The position numbers were made by a program, and so were the translations under genes. 64,000 bases of DNA from DASVRA01 sp036388855 (GTDB taxonomy: Bacteria > Pseudomonadota > Alphaproteobacteria > Caulobacterales > Caulobacteraceae), in the NCBI GenBank assembly GCA_036388855.1, contig DASVRA010000010.1, positions 1 to 64,000 of the forward strand, in the 5' to 3' direction. The notes under the pieces were generated by a model. The model ran no database searches, was not told where the DNA came from, and saw only the letters and a list, made by a program, of their open reading frames with translations. Shown one piece after another: positions 18,471 through 26,910 of this stretch (position 1 is its first letter; each line of letters starts with the position of its first letter).

Positions 18471-18775
18471 GCGGTCGCCTCGAGCGGCTCGATGGCTTCG
18501 AGTTGCTCAGCCATGCGCCGGCTTTCGTGCCAGAGGCTGTAGGCGCTCTGCAGATTGCTCCAGAAGGCGGGGCTGTTGCCGAACAGCCTCCCCAGGCGCA
18601 GCGCCACCGCATACCGGCGCCTCGCTGGAAAAGATGGCGTGGAGCGTCTGCCGCGACAGCCCGAGCCGGGCCGTCAGGGCAGTCCGCGTCAGCCCGGCGG
18701 CGGGCAGGATATCTTCGCGCAGGATTTCCCCGGGCGGCTCGGCTCCAGTCCCGCCATCAGTTCGTTGCCGCGCAT
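18467..18775 (-). pseudogene. HigA/VapI-type antitoxin remnant with two frameshifts
   Basis: Three reading-frame segments together give a normal-length (about 102 residue) HigA-like XRE antitoxin. Frame A starts at ATG 18775 (MRGNELMAGLEPSRPG). The frame then shifts at the C4/G4 run 18728-18731 into GEILREDILPAAGL..TARLGLSRQTLHAIF. It returns to frame A near 18615 for ALRLGRLFGNSPAFWSNLQS up to the TAG at 18467-18469. No frame is intact. No HigB-like toxin is visible beside it. It is either a decayed orphan antitoxin or two homopolymer-type assembly errors. The HTH assignment is from family knowledge; the frameshifts are read directly. Confidence 0.75.
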
Positions 18776-18969
18776 CAATGATAATCCTCCAGGTTGACAT
18801 CGACGGCATCGGGCCCGTCATCTTGTCCCGACCGTACATCTCTTTCCACGGGGAAAAGGAATCTAAAGCGCTCTATGGTAGCATCCATTCGCCCAGCGTG
18901 ATCGATTGGTGCAAAAAGAGCCATGCCTAGACCACCTAGGACCAGGGTCAAACCGAACAGAGGGATCAA
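18775..18969 (-). CDS. Possible small membrane protein upstream of the antitoxin remnant
   Basis: A 64-residue frame with a TTG start. Residues 2-20 (IPLFGLTLVLGGLGMALFA) form one hydrophobic helix, followed by a charged tail. Its TGA overlaps the antitoxin ATG by one base (TGATG), a coupling that argues for a real gene. It does not resemble HigB or RelE toxins. The frame continues a few codons upstream without an ATG, so it could also be the C-terminal scrap of a lost larger protein. Base composition is well below the neighbours' GC. Confidence 0.3.
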   Translation of the reverse strand: MIPLFGLTLVLGGLGMALFAPIDHAGRMDATIERFRFLFPVERDVRSGQDDGPDAVDVNLEDYH

Positions 18970-19114
18970 TCCGAGTGGAATACTATATAACTCTCCAGAA
19001 AATCAGAATCCGGTTAATGAAGGTTTCTTGGCCTCCCGTTCGGATGGTGAACGATGGGCCAAGGTCCGCTCCCACAGCCTTTCGAGCTACCCCGCAAGCA
19101 ACTATCTGCCGGCT
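18776..19114. other. Low-GC intergenic patch upstream of thiG
   Basis: Apart from the possible 64-residue frame, this stretch holds no recognisable gene. GC falls to about 38% in 18961-19020 (23 of 60 by eye) against roughly 70% in flanking genes. With the broken antitoxin next door it looks like a residue of acquired DNA. It must also contain the thiG promoter, but no TPP riboswitch core was found. Confidence 0.6.
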
Positions 19115-19909
19115 ATGAATGCACTTGTAAGCGTGACCCCTCAAGACTCCTGGACCGTTGCCGGGCGCACGTTTTCCTCCCGGCTGATCGTCGGCACGGG
19201 CAAGTACAAGGACTACGCGACCAACGCCGCGGCTGCGGAAGCCGCGGGGGCGGAGATCGTCACCGTGGCGGTGCGGCGGGTGAACCTGTCCGACCCGAGC
19301 CAGCCGATGCTGGTGGATTTCCTCGATCCCAAGCGCTTCACCTACCTGCCCAACACCGCCGGCTGCTTCACCGGCGAGGACGCGGTCCGCACGCTCAGGC
19401 TGGCGCGCGAGGCGGGGGGGTGGGATCTGGTCAAGCTGGAGGTGCTGGCCGACCAGAAGACGCTCTATCCCGACATGGAGGAGACGCTGCGGTCGCTGAA
19501 GCTGCTGGTCGCCGAAGGCTTCCAGGTGATGGTCTACTGCACCGACGACCCAGTCTATGCCCGCAAGCTGGAGGACGCGGGGGCGGCGGCGATCATGCCG
19601 CTGGGGGCGCCGATCGGCTCGGGGCTCGGCATTCAGAACCAGGTCAACATCCGTCTGATTGTGGAGCAGGCGCGCGTGCCGGTGCTGGTGGACGCGGGCG
19701 TGGGCACGGCGTCCGACGCGGCGGTGGCGATGGAGCTGGGCTGCGACGGGGTGCTGATGAACACTGCCATCGCCGAGGCGAAGGACCCGGTGCTGATGGC
19801 CAGCGCGATGAAGCACGCGGTGATCGCCGGGCGGGAGGCTTACCTGGCCGGCCGTATGCCCAAGAAGCGTTACGCCGACCCGTCGAGCCCCCTGGCGGGG
19901 CTGATCTGA
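19115..19909 (+). CDS. thiG: Thiazole synthase ThiG
   Basis: Forms the thiazole phosphate of thiamine from 1-deoxy-xylulose-5-phosphate, dehydroglycine and ThiS-thiocarboxylate. A TIM barrel of 264 residues: Schiff-base Lys107 in VKLEVL, and phosphate-binding segments IMPLGAPIGSGLG and VLVDAGVGTASDA. The ATG at 19115 is chosen because upstream codons are low-GC and do not fit the family. Unlike typical thi operons, no thiS, thiO or thiE is adjacent; the sulfur carrier must be encoded elsewhere. Confidence 0.95.
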   Translation: MNALVSVTPQDSWTVAGRTFSSRLIVGTGKYKDYATNAAAAEAAGAEIVTVAVRRVNLSDPSQPMLVDFLDPKRFTYLPNTAGCFTGEDAVRTLRLAREAGGWDLVKLEVLADQKTLYPDMEETLRSLKLLVAEGFQVMVYCTDDPVYARKLEDAGAAAIMPLGAPIGSGLGIQNQVNIRLIVEQARVPVLVDAGVGTASDAAVAMELGCDGVLMNTAIAEAKDPVLMASAMKHAVIAGREAYLAGRMPKKRYADPSSPLAGLI

Positions 19910-19975
19910 TATCAAGGGCTCCTCGCTTGAGGGGGAGCAAGCAGCCCGAAGGGTGTCTGAGGGCGCGCGTTCCTG

Positions 19976-20722
19976 TCAGGGGCGCTTAACCGTCATCATG
20001 TAATTGACGTCCGTATCGTCAGAGAGCGCCCAGCGCCCCGCCAGCGGCCGGAAGCTGACGCCGAAGGGGCCCTCGACCTCCACCGGATCACCGGCAAGCC
20101 AGGCGCGCATCTCCTCGGGCGCGACGAACTTGCGCCAGTCGTGCGTGCCACGCGGCAGCCAGCCCAGCACGTATTCCGCCCCCACCACCGCCAGCGCCAG
20201 CGCCTTGGCGGTGCGGTTGATCGTGGCCACGATCATCATCCCGCCCGGCGCGATCAGACGGGCGCAGTCGCGCAGGTACTGCGCCGGGTTGGCGACGTGC
20301 TCGATCACCTCCATGTTGAGAACGAGGTCGTAGGCCGCCCCCTCGGCCAGCAGCGCCTCGGCGGTCGTGCAGCGGTAGTCGATGTCGAGCCCCTGTTCGG
20401 CCGCGTGCATCTGGGCCGTGCCGCTGTTGCGTTCGGAGGCGTCCACGCCGGTGACGGCGAAGCCCAGCCGCCGCATCGGCTCGCAAAGCAATCCGCCGCC
20501 GCAGCCGATGTCGAGCAGCCGCAGCCCTTCGAACGGCCGGCGTGAGGCGCCGTCGCGGTTGAAGCGGATCAGCGCCTGGTCGCGGATGAAGGTGAGCCGG
20601 ACCGGGTTGAACCGGTGCAGCGGCGCGAACTTGCCCTTCGGGTCCCACCACTCCGCCGCCAATCGCGAGAATCGCTCGACCTCGGCGGCATCGATGCTGG
20701 AGCTTGGTGCGTGGACGCTCAT
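19976..20722 (-). CDS. ubiG: Ubiquinone biosynthesis O-methyltransferase UbiG
   Basis: Catalyses both O-methylations of the ubiquinone ring. 248 residues. The family N-terminus FSRLAAEWWDPKGKFAPLHRFNP (split here as positions 18-40) precedes SAM motif I LLDIGCGGGLLCEP (69-82); ATINRTAKALALAVVGAEY and HDWRKFVAPEE are further UbiG hallmarks. ATG at 20722. Convergent with thiG across 66 bases. It fits the ubiquinone-dependent complex I encoded nearby. Confidence 0.95.
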   Translation of the reverse strand: MSVHAPSSSIDAAEVERFSRLAAEWWDPKGKFAPLHRFNPVRLTFIRDQALIRFNRDGASRRPFEGLRLLDIGCGGGLLCEPMRRLGFAVTGVDASERNSGTAQMHAAEQGLDIDYRCTTAEALLAEGAAYDLVLNMEVIEHVANPAQYLRDCARLIAPGGMMIVATINRTAKALALAVVGAEYVLGWLPRGTHDWRKFVAPEEMRAWLAGDPVEVEGPFGVSFRPLAGRWALSDDTDVNYMMTVKRP

Positions 20723-20782
20723 CCCTGCTCCGTGACCGCCCGGCGCGGCGGCGGTATGGCAGACCCCGGGGCGCTCGGAAAG

Positions 20783-21958
20783 CTAGCCCGTCGGCTTGGG
20801 CGGCGGCGCTGGGCGCACAAGGTCGGCGAGGCGGCTGGACAGCTCCAGCGTCGGTTCGTCACCGAGGGCGATGGCGTCATTGGTGGCGACCAGCACCACC
20901 GCGTCGTGTTGCGGATAGATGCGGATGTCGGCGATCCAGTAGTCGTCTGAGCCGTTGTGGTTGAGCACCTGGACCTTGCCGTCCTTCATCCGCACCAGCC
21001 AGCCGCCGGCGTAGTTCTGCGAATTGGCCGGCATGGTCAAAAGGTCGAGCACGGTCGAGGCCTTGATGTAGCCCGGCCGGTCGCGCCCTTGCGTCGCCGC
21101 CATCACCACCTGGGCGAACTTCAGCCAGTCGGGCAGCGAGACGTGGATGTCGCCTGCGGGCGTCACCGCCGGCGGGTCAAACTGGTGCTCCAGCCGCGCG
21201 TCGATGGGGACGCGGGTCTTGCCGTCGGCGGCCACGCCGTGGCCGAGCGGCTGGTCCAGCGCCCCGCCGTCCGCCGGCGCGCCGAAGCCGGCACTGGTCA
21301 TGCCGAGCGGCTCGAACACCTCCCGCCTGAGCAGTTGTTCGTAGGTCAGCCCCGTCACCCGCTCCGCCATGGCCGCGGCGAACACCACGCCGGAGTTGGA
21401 ATAGCTCCAGCTTGTTCCCGGCGGGTGCGCGAGCGGCTGGGCGACCGCCTGCTTGATCAGCAGCGCCCGCCGCTCGGCCAGCGAGAACGGTTCGGCGCGC
21501 GGGCCGGCGAACTTGTCGAGCGTGTCGGGCTCCTCGATGCCGGCGGTGTGGCTGAGCAACTGGCGCACCGTCACCTCGGACCACCCCGGCTTGGCGCCGG
21601 TCCTTAGCTCCGGAAACACGTCGAGCAGCCGGGTTTCGAAGGTGAGCTTCCCCGCCTCCACCAGCCGGGCGATCATCAGCGCGGTCATCGCCTTGCCGCA
21701 CGAGCCGATCAACCACTTGTCGCCCGCCGTCACGGCCACGGCGGAGCCGGCCGCCCGAACGCCCTCAGCCCAGGTGAAGGTCCGGCCGTTCTTGTAGACC
21801 AGCGCCGCAACCGCCGGAGCGCCGGATTTCCCCCGGTCGTCATGCACCGCCGCGCGCACCTGTTCCACCGTGGGCGGCGGCATGGCGGGCGGCTCGGCGG
21901 CGACCGCGGCGCTGGAGAGCGCCACCAGGGCGAGGGCGGAGAAGGCGGCGCGGATCAT
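20783..21958 (-). CDS. Secreted serine hydrolase, beta-lactamase/class C (Pfam Beta-lactamase) fold
   Basis: 391 residues with a signal peptide (MIRAAFSALALVALSSAAVAA, cleavage about 21). Active-site motifs of the serine beta-lactamase/DD-peptidase superfamily are present: SxxK as S86-CGK89, YxN as YSN in SWSYSNSG, and a C-terminal HNGSDD in the KTG position. It could be an esterase, D-aminopeptidase or carboxypeptidase; the sequence does not decide. The ATG at 21958 follows GGAGGCTCC-like purines. Divergent from nothing close; mdh lies upstream on the same strand. Confidence 0.85.
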   Translation of the reverse strand: MIRAAFSALALVALSSAAVAAEPPAMPPPTVEQVRAAVHDDRGKSGAPAVAALVYKNGRTFTWAEGVRAAGSAVAVTAGDKWLIGSCGKAMTALMIARLVEAGKLTFETRLLDVFPELRTGAKPGWSEVTVRQLLSHTAGIEEPDTLDKFAGPRAEPFSLAERRALLIKQAVAQPLAHPPGTSWSYSNSGVVFAAAMAERVTGLTYEQLLRREVFEPLGMTSAGFGAPADGGALDQPLGHGVAADGKTRVPIDARLEHQFDPPAVTPAGDIHVSLPDWLKFAQVVMAATQGRDRPGYIKASTVLDLLTMPANSQNYAGGWLVRMKDGKVQVLNHNGSDDYWIADIRIYPQHDAVVLVATNDAIALGDEPTLELSSRLADLVRPAPPPKPTG

Positions 21959-22048
21959 TGGAGGCTCCCGGTCTGGCCTCCTGATCCCACGCCCGCGGCC
22001 GCGACGCACCTAAAGATTATGTAATATAAATAACTCGAACCTGCGGCC

Positions 22049-23014
22049 TCATGAACCCAAGACCGGCTCGATCTGCTTGCAGGCCGCGATCAGGCCTTGG
22101 ACTGACTCCACCGACTTGGCGAACATCGCGTGTTCCTCGTCGTCCAGCGGGAACTCGATGATCCGCTCCACCCCGCCCGCGCCGATCACCGCCGGCACCC
22201 CGACGTAAAGGCCGCTCTGGCCGTATTGGCCGGTCAGGTGCGCGGCCACGGGCAGGACGCGCTTCTTGTCCTTCAGGTAGGACTTGGCCATGGCGATGGC
22301 GCTCTCAGCGGGGGCGTAGAAGGCCGAGCCGGTCTTCAGCAGGCCGACGATCTCGCCCCCGCCGCCGCGGGTGCGCTTGACGATGGCGTCGAGTTCCTCC
22401 TGCGAGATGGCGCCCTGCTTCACCAGTTCGGGCAGCGGCAGGCCGCCGACGGTGGAGTGGCGCACCATCGGGGTCATGTCGTCGCCGTGGCCGCCGAGCG
22501 TCCAGGCGTGAATGTCCTCCACCGACACCCCCAGCCGCTCGGCCAGGAACCAGCGGAAGCGGGCGGAGTCGAGCACGCCCGCCATGCCGACCACCCGCTC
22601 GTGCGGCAGGCCGCAAAACTCGCGCAGGGCCCAGACCATGGCGTCCAGCGGGTTGGTGATGCAGATGACGAAGCTGTCCGGCGCGTACGTCTTGATGCCC
22701 TCGCCCACCGCCTTCATCACCTTCAGGTTGATGTCCAGCAGGTCGTCCCGGCTCATTCCAGGCTTGCGCGGGACGCCGGCGGTGACGATGCAGACGTCCG
22801 CGCCCGCGATCGGGGCATAGTCGTTCGCCCCCACGAGCCTGGCGTCCTTGCCGAACACCGGGGTCGCCTCGGCGATGTCGAGCGCCTTGCCCTGAGGCGT
22901 GCCCTCGGCGATGTCGAACAGCACCACGTCGCCCAGCTCCTCGCGCGCACAGACGTGGGCGAGGGTGCCGCCGATCATACCGGCGCCGATCAGGGCGATT
23001 TTCGCGCGAGCCAT
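22049..23014 (-). CDS. mdh: Malate dehydrogenase
   Basis: TCA-cycle oxidation of malate to oxaloacetate with NAD. 321 residues of the LDH-like MDH type: Rossmann GAGMIGGTLAH at about 11-21, substrate Arg in GVPRKPGMSRDDLL, Asp/Arg in NPLDAMVWALRE and GVLDSARFRWFLAE, and catalytic His in GGHGDDMTPM. ATG at 23014 follows a purine-rich leader. It is monocistronic here; in many alphaproteobacteria mdh heads the sucCD-sucAB operon, which is not present in this window. Confidence 0.96.
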   Translation of the reverse strand: MARAKIALIGAGMIGGTLAHVCAREELGDVVLFDIAEGTPQGKALDIAEATPVFGKDARLVGANDYAPIAGADVCIVTAGVPRKPGMSRDDLLDINLKVMKAVGEGIKTYAPDSFVICITNPLDAMVWALREFCGLPHERVVGMAGVLDSARFRWFLAERLGVSVEDIHAWTLGGHGDDMTPMVRHSTVGGLPLPELVKQGAISQEELDAIVKRTRGGGGEIVGLLKTGSAFYAPAESAIAMAKSYLKDKKRVLPVAAHLTGQYGQSGLYVGVPAVIGAGGVERIIEFPLDDEEHAMFAKSVESVQGLIAACKQIEPVLGS

Positions 23015-23099
23015 GGAGGGTTACCTTGTGTGAGAGGAGGTGAGGTGAGGGGCGGCGGCGGTTTAGCGGCGCTCGCCGCCTGCAACAAGGGAGGCCGGC

Positions 23100-23384
23100 A
23101 TGACCGGACCGCTGCTCTGGCTGGCCGGCGCCGCGGTGCTGGTGCTCGTCGTCTGGCTTCTCTCCCGAGGCCGTCGCGAGGAGGACGGCGGCGATCCCGA
23201 GTCCCGCGCCGGGCTCGGGGCCGCCGCCCTCGGCCTGGGCGTTTGGGCCGCCCTGGAAGCCGACGATCACGAGGACGACGGGGAGGATGGCGCGGAAGGC
23301 GACGGCGACGGCGACGGTGGATACGGCGGCTGGGGGGATGGCGGCGGGGCCGATGGGGGCGGCGGAGACGGCGGCGGCGGCTGA
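23100..23384 (+). CDS. Small membrane protein with Asp/Gly-rich tail
   Basis: 94 residues: one transmembrane helix (about 4-21, LLWLAGAAVLVLVVWLL), a short basic/acidic linker, a second weakly hydrophobic stretch (about 40-52), then an acidic EDD/GDGDGD segment and a Gly-rich terminus ending in DGGGGDGGGG. Codon use is consistent with a real gene and ATG 23100 follows GGAGG-like purines. It is unrecognised; the low-complexity tail makes homology unreliable. Divergent from mdh. Confidence 0.55.
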   Translation: MTGPLLWLAGAAVLVLVVWLLSRGRREEDGGDPESRAGLGAAALGLGVWAALEADDHEDDGEDGAEGDGDGDGGYGGWGDGGGADGGGGDGGGG

Positions 23385-23452
23385 TCGAAGGCGTGGACCG
23401 CGCCCGCTCCCGCAGTTAGAAGCGCCCGCTTTCCTCCAGTGGGGCATCCCCT

Positions 23453-23893
23453 TTGAAGCGGTTCTCCCTCGATCCCGCCATCGACGCGGTGTCTGCGCCG
23501 CTCGCCGCGCTCAGGCTCAGCGAGGCGCGGCTGATGCTGGACGCGCGCTTCCCGTGGATCGTACTCGTCCCCCGCCGCGCCGGCGCGCGCGAACTGGAGC
23601 ACCTGTCGCCCAACGACCGGCTGCTGCTGATGGACGAGATTCTGGCCGCCGGCGCCGCGGTGCGCGCGGTCGGGGCCGCGCTCGGCCGTCCGGTGGAGAA
23701 GCTGAACGTCGCGGCGCTCGGCAACGTCACGCCGCAGCTGCACGTCCACGTGATCGGCCGCCGCGCCGACGACGCCTGCTGGCCCAAGCCCGTGTGGGGG
23801 CAGGGCGAGGCCGCGCCCTACGCCCCGGCCGACCTCCAGGCGGCGCTGGCGGCGGGCTCGGGAGCGCTGGGCGCCGGCTCGCGCAGCGCCTAG
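23453..23893 (+). CDS. HIT-family protein with a variant QxHxH motif
   Basis: 146 residues of the histidine-triad superfamily (nucleotide hydrolases/transferases). The C-terminal signature reads Q95-L-H97-V-H99-V-I, so Gln replaces the first His of HxHxHxx; the usual nucleophilic middle His is retained as His97. The alphaproteobacterial DDACWPKPVWG tail follows. The only in-frame start fitting the family N-terminus is TTG at 23453. The stop overlaps the convergent amidohydrolase gene. Substrate unknown. Confidence 0.83.
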   Translation: MKRFSLDPAIDAVSAPLAALRLSEARLMLDARFPWIVLVPRRAGARELEHLSPNDRLLLMDEILAAGAAVRAVGAALGRPVEKLNVAALGNVTPQLHVHVIGRRADDACWPKPVWGQGEAAPYAPADLQAALAAGSGALGAGSRSA

Positions 23894-25206
23894 CGCGCGT
23901 CCTTGTAGACTTGCCCGTCCTTCATCACGAAGGACACCCGCTTCAGCACCGTCACGTCGCCCAGCGGATCGCCCGCCACAGCGATCAGGTCCGCGCGCTT
24001 GCCGGGCTCCAGCGTCCCCACCTCGCCCGACAATCCCAGCAGCTGCGCGGCGTTGACCGTCGCCGCTTTGACCGCCTCGGCCGGCGGCATGCCGTGCTTG
24101 ACCATCAGTTCGAACTCGTCGGCGTTGCGCCCGTGCTTGGACACGCCCGCGTCGGTGCCGAAGGCGATCTTCACGCCCTTGGGATAGGCCCTCTCCAGCG
24201 CCTTGCCGGTGATGGTGATGCGGTAGTCGATCTTCTTGCGCACCTCCGGTGAATAAGCGTTCGGGTCCTTGGCGATACGCTCAAGGTAGCCGTTCACCGT
24301 CGACAGCGTCGGCACGTAGTAGGCGCCTGAGCGGCGCATCATCTCCACCGCCTCATCGTCCATCAGGGTGCCGTGCTCTATCGAGTCCGCCCCGGCCCTG
24401 AGCGCCACCTTGACGCCGTCGGCACCGTGGGCGTGCACCGCCACCTTCTTGCCGAGTTGGTGGGCGGTCTCGACGATCGCCTTGGCCTCGTCGTCGAACA
24501 TCTGCTGGCCCAGCCCCGCGCCAATGCGGCTGTTCACCCCGCCGGTGGTGGCGATCTTGATCACGTCGGCGCCGCGCCCGACCTGGCGGCGCACCGCCTT
24601 GCGGCACTCGGCCGGTCCGTCGCAGAGGTTGTCGTGCGGCATGTGCTCGGCTATCCAGTCGGCGTAGCCCAGCCGCGCGTCCATGTGCCCGGAGGTGGTG
24701 GAGATCGACTCCCCCGCGTCGATGATCCGGGGCCCGCTCGCCCAGCCCCGGCCGATGGCGTCGCGCAGCGCCAGGGTCACGCCGTTGGCGTCGCCTAGGT
24801 TGCGCACGGTGGTGAAGCCGGCTTCCAGCGTCTTGCGCGCGTTCATCTGCGCCTCGTAGGCGCCCATGGCCACGCTCTCGGTCACCTCGGCCAACTGGCC
24901 TTCCACCCCGGCGCGGTCGGAGGATAGGTGCACGTGGCTGTCGATCAGCCCCGGCAGCACGAAGCGGTCGCGCAGATTCACTACCCGCGCGCCCGCCGCG
25001 GCCTCGGCGCCCACAAAGCCGTCGCGCACCGCCTCGACGCGGCCGTCGCGGATGATCAAGGTGGAGGGCCCGCGCGGCGGCTTGCCTGGCCGGTCGAGCA
25101 GCCGCCCCGCCTGGACCAGCACCACCGCGCCCGCCGGCGCCTGTGCCGCGGCGGAGGTGACCGCGGCGGCGGCCGCGACCGCAGCGAGGGCGAGGCAAGT
25201 TTTCAT
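23890..25206 (-). CDS. Secreted metal-dependent amidohydrolase (imidazolonepropionase/prolidase-like)
   Basis: 438 residues with a signal peptide (KTCLALAAVAAAAAVTSAAAQ). Binuclear-metal amidohydrolase signatures run in order: DSHVHLSSD, carboxylated-Lys candidate in VIKIATTGG, HAHG, IEHGTL and catalytic Asp in FGTDAGV. This arrangement matches periplasmic Xaa-Pro or Xaa-Arg dipeptidases and related imidazolonepropionase-like hydrolases. The exact substrate is not decidable. It is monocistronic on the minus strand, 3' overlapping the HIT gene. Confidence 0.87.
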   Translation of the reverse strand: MKTCLALAAVAAAAAVTSAAAQAPAGAVVLVQAGRLLDRPGKPPRGPSTLIIRDGRVEAVRDGFVGAEAAAGARVVNLRDRFVLPGLIDSHVHLSSDRAGVEGQLAEVTESVAMGAYEAQMNARKTLEAGFTTVRNLGDANGVTLALRDAIGRGWASGPRIIDAGESISTTSGHMDARLGYADWIAEHMPHDNLCDGPAECRKAVRRQVGRGADVIKIATTGGVNSRIGAGLGQQMFDDEAKAIVETAHQLGKKVAVHAHGADGVKVALRAGADSIEHGTLMDDEAVEMMRRSGAYYVPTLSTVNGYLERIAKDPNAYSPEVRKKIDYRITITGKALERAYPKGVKIAFGTDAGVSKHGRNADEFELMVKHGMPPAEAVKAATVNAAQLLGLSGEVGTLEPGKRADLIAVAGDPLGDVTVLKRVSFVMKDGQVYKDAR

Positions 25207-25317
25207 GCGGGGCGACTCCAGAGCTATGCCGCACTACCCAATCCGAGGCAGTGAGACGAGTCCGCAATACTGCCTGGGCAGGATGCGGCTATAGGGAATC
25301 GGAGGCGAGGGGCAGGC

Positions 25318-26910
25318 ATGGCCGTGGCTTCGGCATCGTGGGCGCCCGAACATCCGCTGCGCGCGGTGCTGGATACGGCGTTGGACGCCGTCATCGTCAT
25401 GGACGTGGATGGTATGGTGCGCGGCTGGAACGGCTGCGCCGAGCGCACCTTTGGCTTCAGCGCGGCTGAGGCCGTCGGCCGGCCGCTGGCCGACCTGATC
25501 ATCCCTCCGCAGTACCGCGACGCCCACTGGAACGGCCTGCGCCGCTACCTGGAGACCGGTGAAGGCCCGGTGCTCAACCAGCACATCGAGGTCAGCGCTC
25601 TGCACCGCGACGGCCGCGAGTTCCCGCTCGAACTGTCGATCACCCCCACCCACTACGGCGCCGGGGCGGCCTTCCTGGGCTTCCTGCGTGACATCAGCGA
25701 GCGCAAGGCGGCGCAAGCGGCGGTGGAGCGCCGGGCCCGTGACGCCGAACTGATGCTGCGCGTGGCTTCGCTGGCGGCGGAGACGGACTCGCTCGACGCG
25801 GCGCTGGAGGCGGCGCTGGACGCCATCCTGGAGATCACCGGCTGGCCACTCGGCCACGCCTTCCGCATCGCCGGAGGCGACCCGCCCGGGCTGGAGGACT
25901 CGGGCGTCTGGCGCTGGGGCGGCGAGGACGGCTACGCCGCTTTGCGCGAGGCCACGGCCCAGGCTCAGTTCCTCCCTGGCGTCGGGCTCCCCGGCCTGAT
26001 CCTCCAGCGGCGCGAACCGGTCTGGATCGAACAGACCGACGCCGCGCCCTCCTTCTTCCGCGCCAGGGTGGCGGCGCGTTGCGGCCTGCACGCCGCCTTC
26101 GGCTTTCCGATCGTGAGCTCCGGCCGGCCGATCGCCATCCTGGAGTTCTTCAGCCGGACCGCCGCCCCCCCGGACGCGGAACTGCTGCTGACGGTGCGGG
26201 CGCTGGGCCAGCAGGTCGGGCGGGTGTTCGAGCGCAAGGAGGCCGAGGACCGACTGCGCGCGGACAAGGCGGCGCTGGAGCAGGAGGTGCGGGAGCGCCG
26301 CGCCCTGGAACATCATCGCGAGCTGCTGCTGGGCGAGTTGAACCACCGGGTCAAGAACGTGCTGGCCGTGGTCGCGGGCATCGCCGCCCAGACCGCCCGC
26401 GCCAGCCCCACGGTGGCGGCGTTCTCGGAGAGCTTCGGCGCCCGCCTGCGGTCGCTGGCGCAGGCGCACGACCTGCTGACGGAGCGGAGCTGGCTTCCCA
26501 CGCCCCTGCGTGCGGTCGCCGAGGCGGTGCTGGACGCCTACCTCGGCCAAGGGGGGCGGGTGAGCCTGGAGGGCCCGGAGCTGTCGCTGGAACCCAAGGC
26601 GGCGGTCTCTCTCGGCCTGGTCCTGCACGAGTTGATGACCAACGCGGTGAAGCACGGCGCTTTGGCGGGGGCCGAGGGCGCGGTCCGCCTGCGCTGGGAG
26701 GCGCCCGAGCCCTCACAGGCGCGGCTGGTCTGGAGCGAGAGCGGCGTTGCGGGCCTCACGGCGCCGGGACGAGAGGGATTCGGTTTCAAGATGATCAGCG
26801 TACTGGCCCCGCGCGACCTCGGCGGGCGCGCCGGGCTGGAGTGGAGGCCAGAAGGCGTCGAGTACGAACTGTGCTTCCCCGCGGCCGGCAACCTCGTGCC
26901 GGATTCCTAG
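25318..26910 (+). CDS. PAS-GAF sensor histidine kinase, HWE/HisKA_2 type
   Basis: 530 residues, no transmembrane helix, so a cytosolic sensor. A PAS domain (about 15-130) is followed by its PAC end GFLRDISERK, a GAF domain (about 145-300) and a coiled-coil linker (about 300-335). The dimerisation/phosphoacceptor region ELNHRVKNVLAVV has His343. The ATPase N-box HELMTNAVKHG has Asn442 and GREGFGFKMI is the G region. This HRxKN signature is typical of HWE/HisKA_2 kinases in general stress or light responses. No response regulator gene is adjacent. Whether the PAS binds flavin is unclear; no GRNCRFLQ LOV motif is present. Confidence 0.88.
   Translation: MAVASASWAPEHPLRAVLDTALDAVIVMDVDGMVRGWNGCAERTFGFSAAEAVGRPLADLIIPPQYRDAHWNGLRRYLETGEGPVLNQHIEVSALHRDGREFPLELSITPTHYGAGAAFLGFLRDISERKAAQAAVERRARDAELMLRVASLAAETDSLDAALEAALDAILEITGWPLGHAFRIAGGDPPGLEDSGVWRWGGEDGYAALREATAQAQFLPGVGLPGLILQRREPVWIEQTDAAPSFFRARVAARCGLHAAFGFPIVSSGRPIAILEFFSRTAAPPDAELLLTVRALGQQVGRVFERKEAEDRLRADKAALEQEVRERRALEHHRELLLGELNHRVKNVLAVVAGIAAQTARASPTVAAFSESFGARLRSLAQAHDLLTERSWLPTPLRAVAEAVLDAYLGQGGRVSLEGPELSLEPKAAVSLGLVLHELMTNAVKHGALAGAEGAVRLRWEAPEPSQARLVWSESGVAGLTAPGREGFGFKMISVLAPRDLGGRAGLEWRPEGVEYELCFPAAGNLVPDS

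Noticed and set aside
18923..19114. Extending thiG upstream to a TTG near 18923
   Set aside because: The extra 64 residues are encoded by low-GC sequence and do not resemble the ThiG N-terminus; ATG 19115 gives a normal-length protein.
18970..19114. TPP riboswitch upstream of thiG
   Set aside because: A segment resembling AATCCGGTTAATG exists, but no CUGAGA-containing partner core or matching stems could be found.
19910..19975. Terminator or mobile repeat between thiG and ubiG
   Set aside because: GCTCC/GGAGC can pair weakly but there is no T-run and no second copy in the window; it may be a degraded dispersed repeat, unsupported here.
22130..23419. 429-residue plus-strand frame across mdh
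   Set aside because: It is the antisense shadow of malate dehydrogenase in GC-rich DNA; its composition is Arg/Gly/His-rich without domains.
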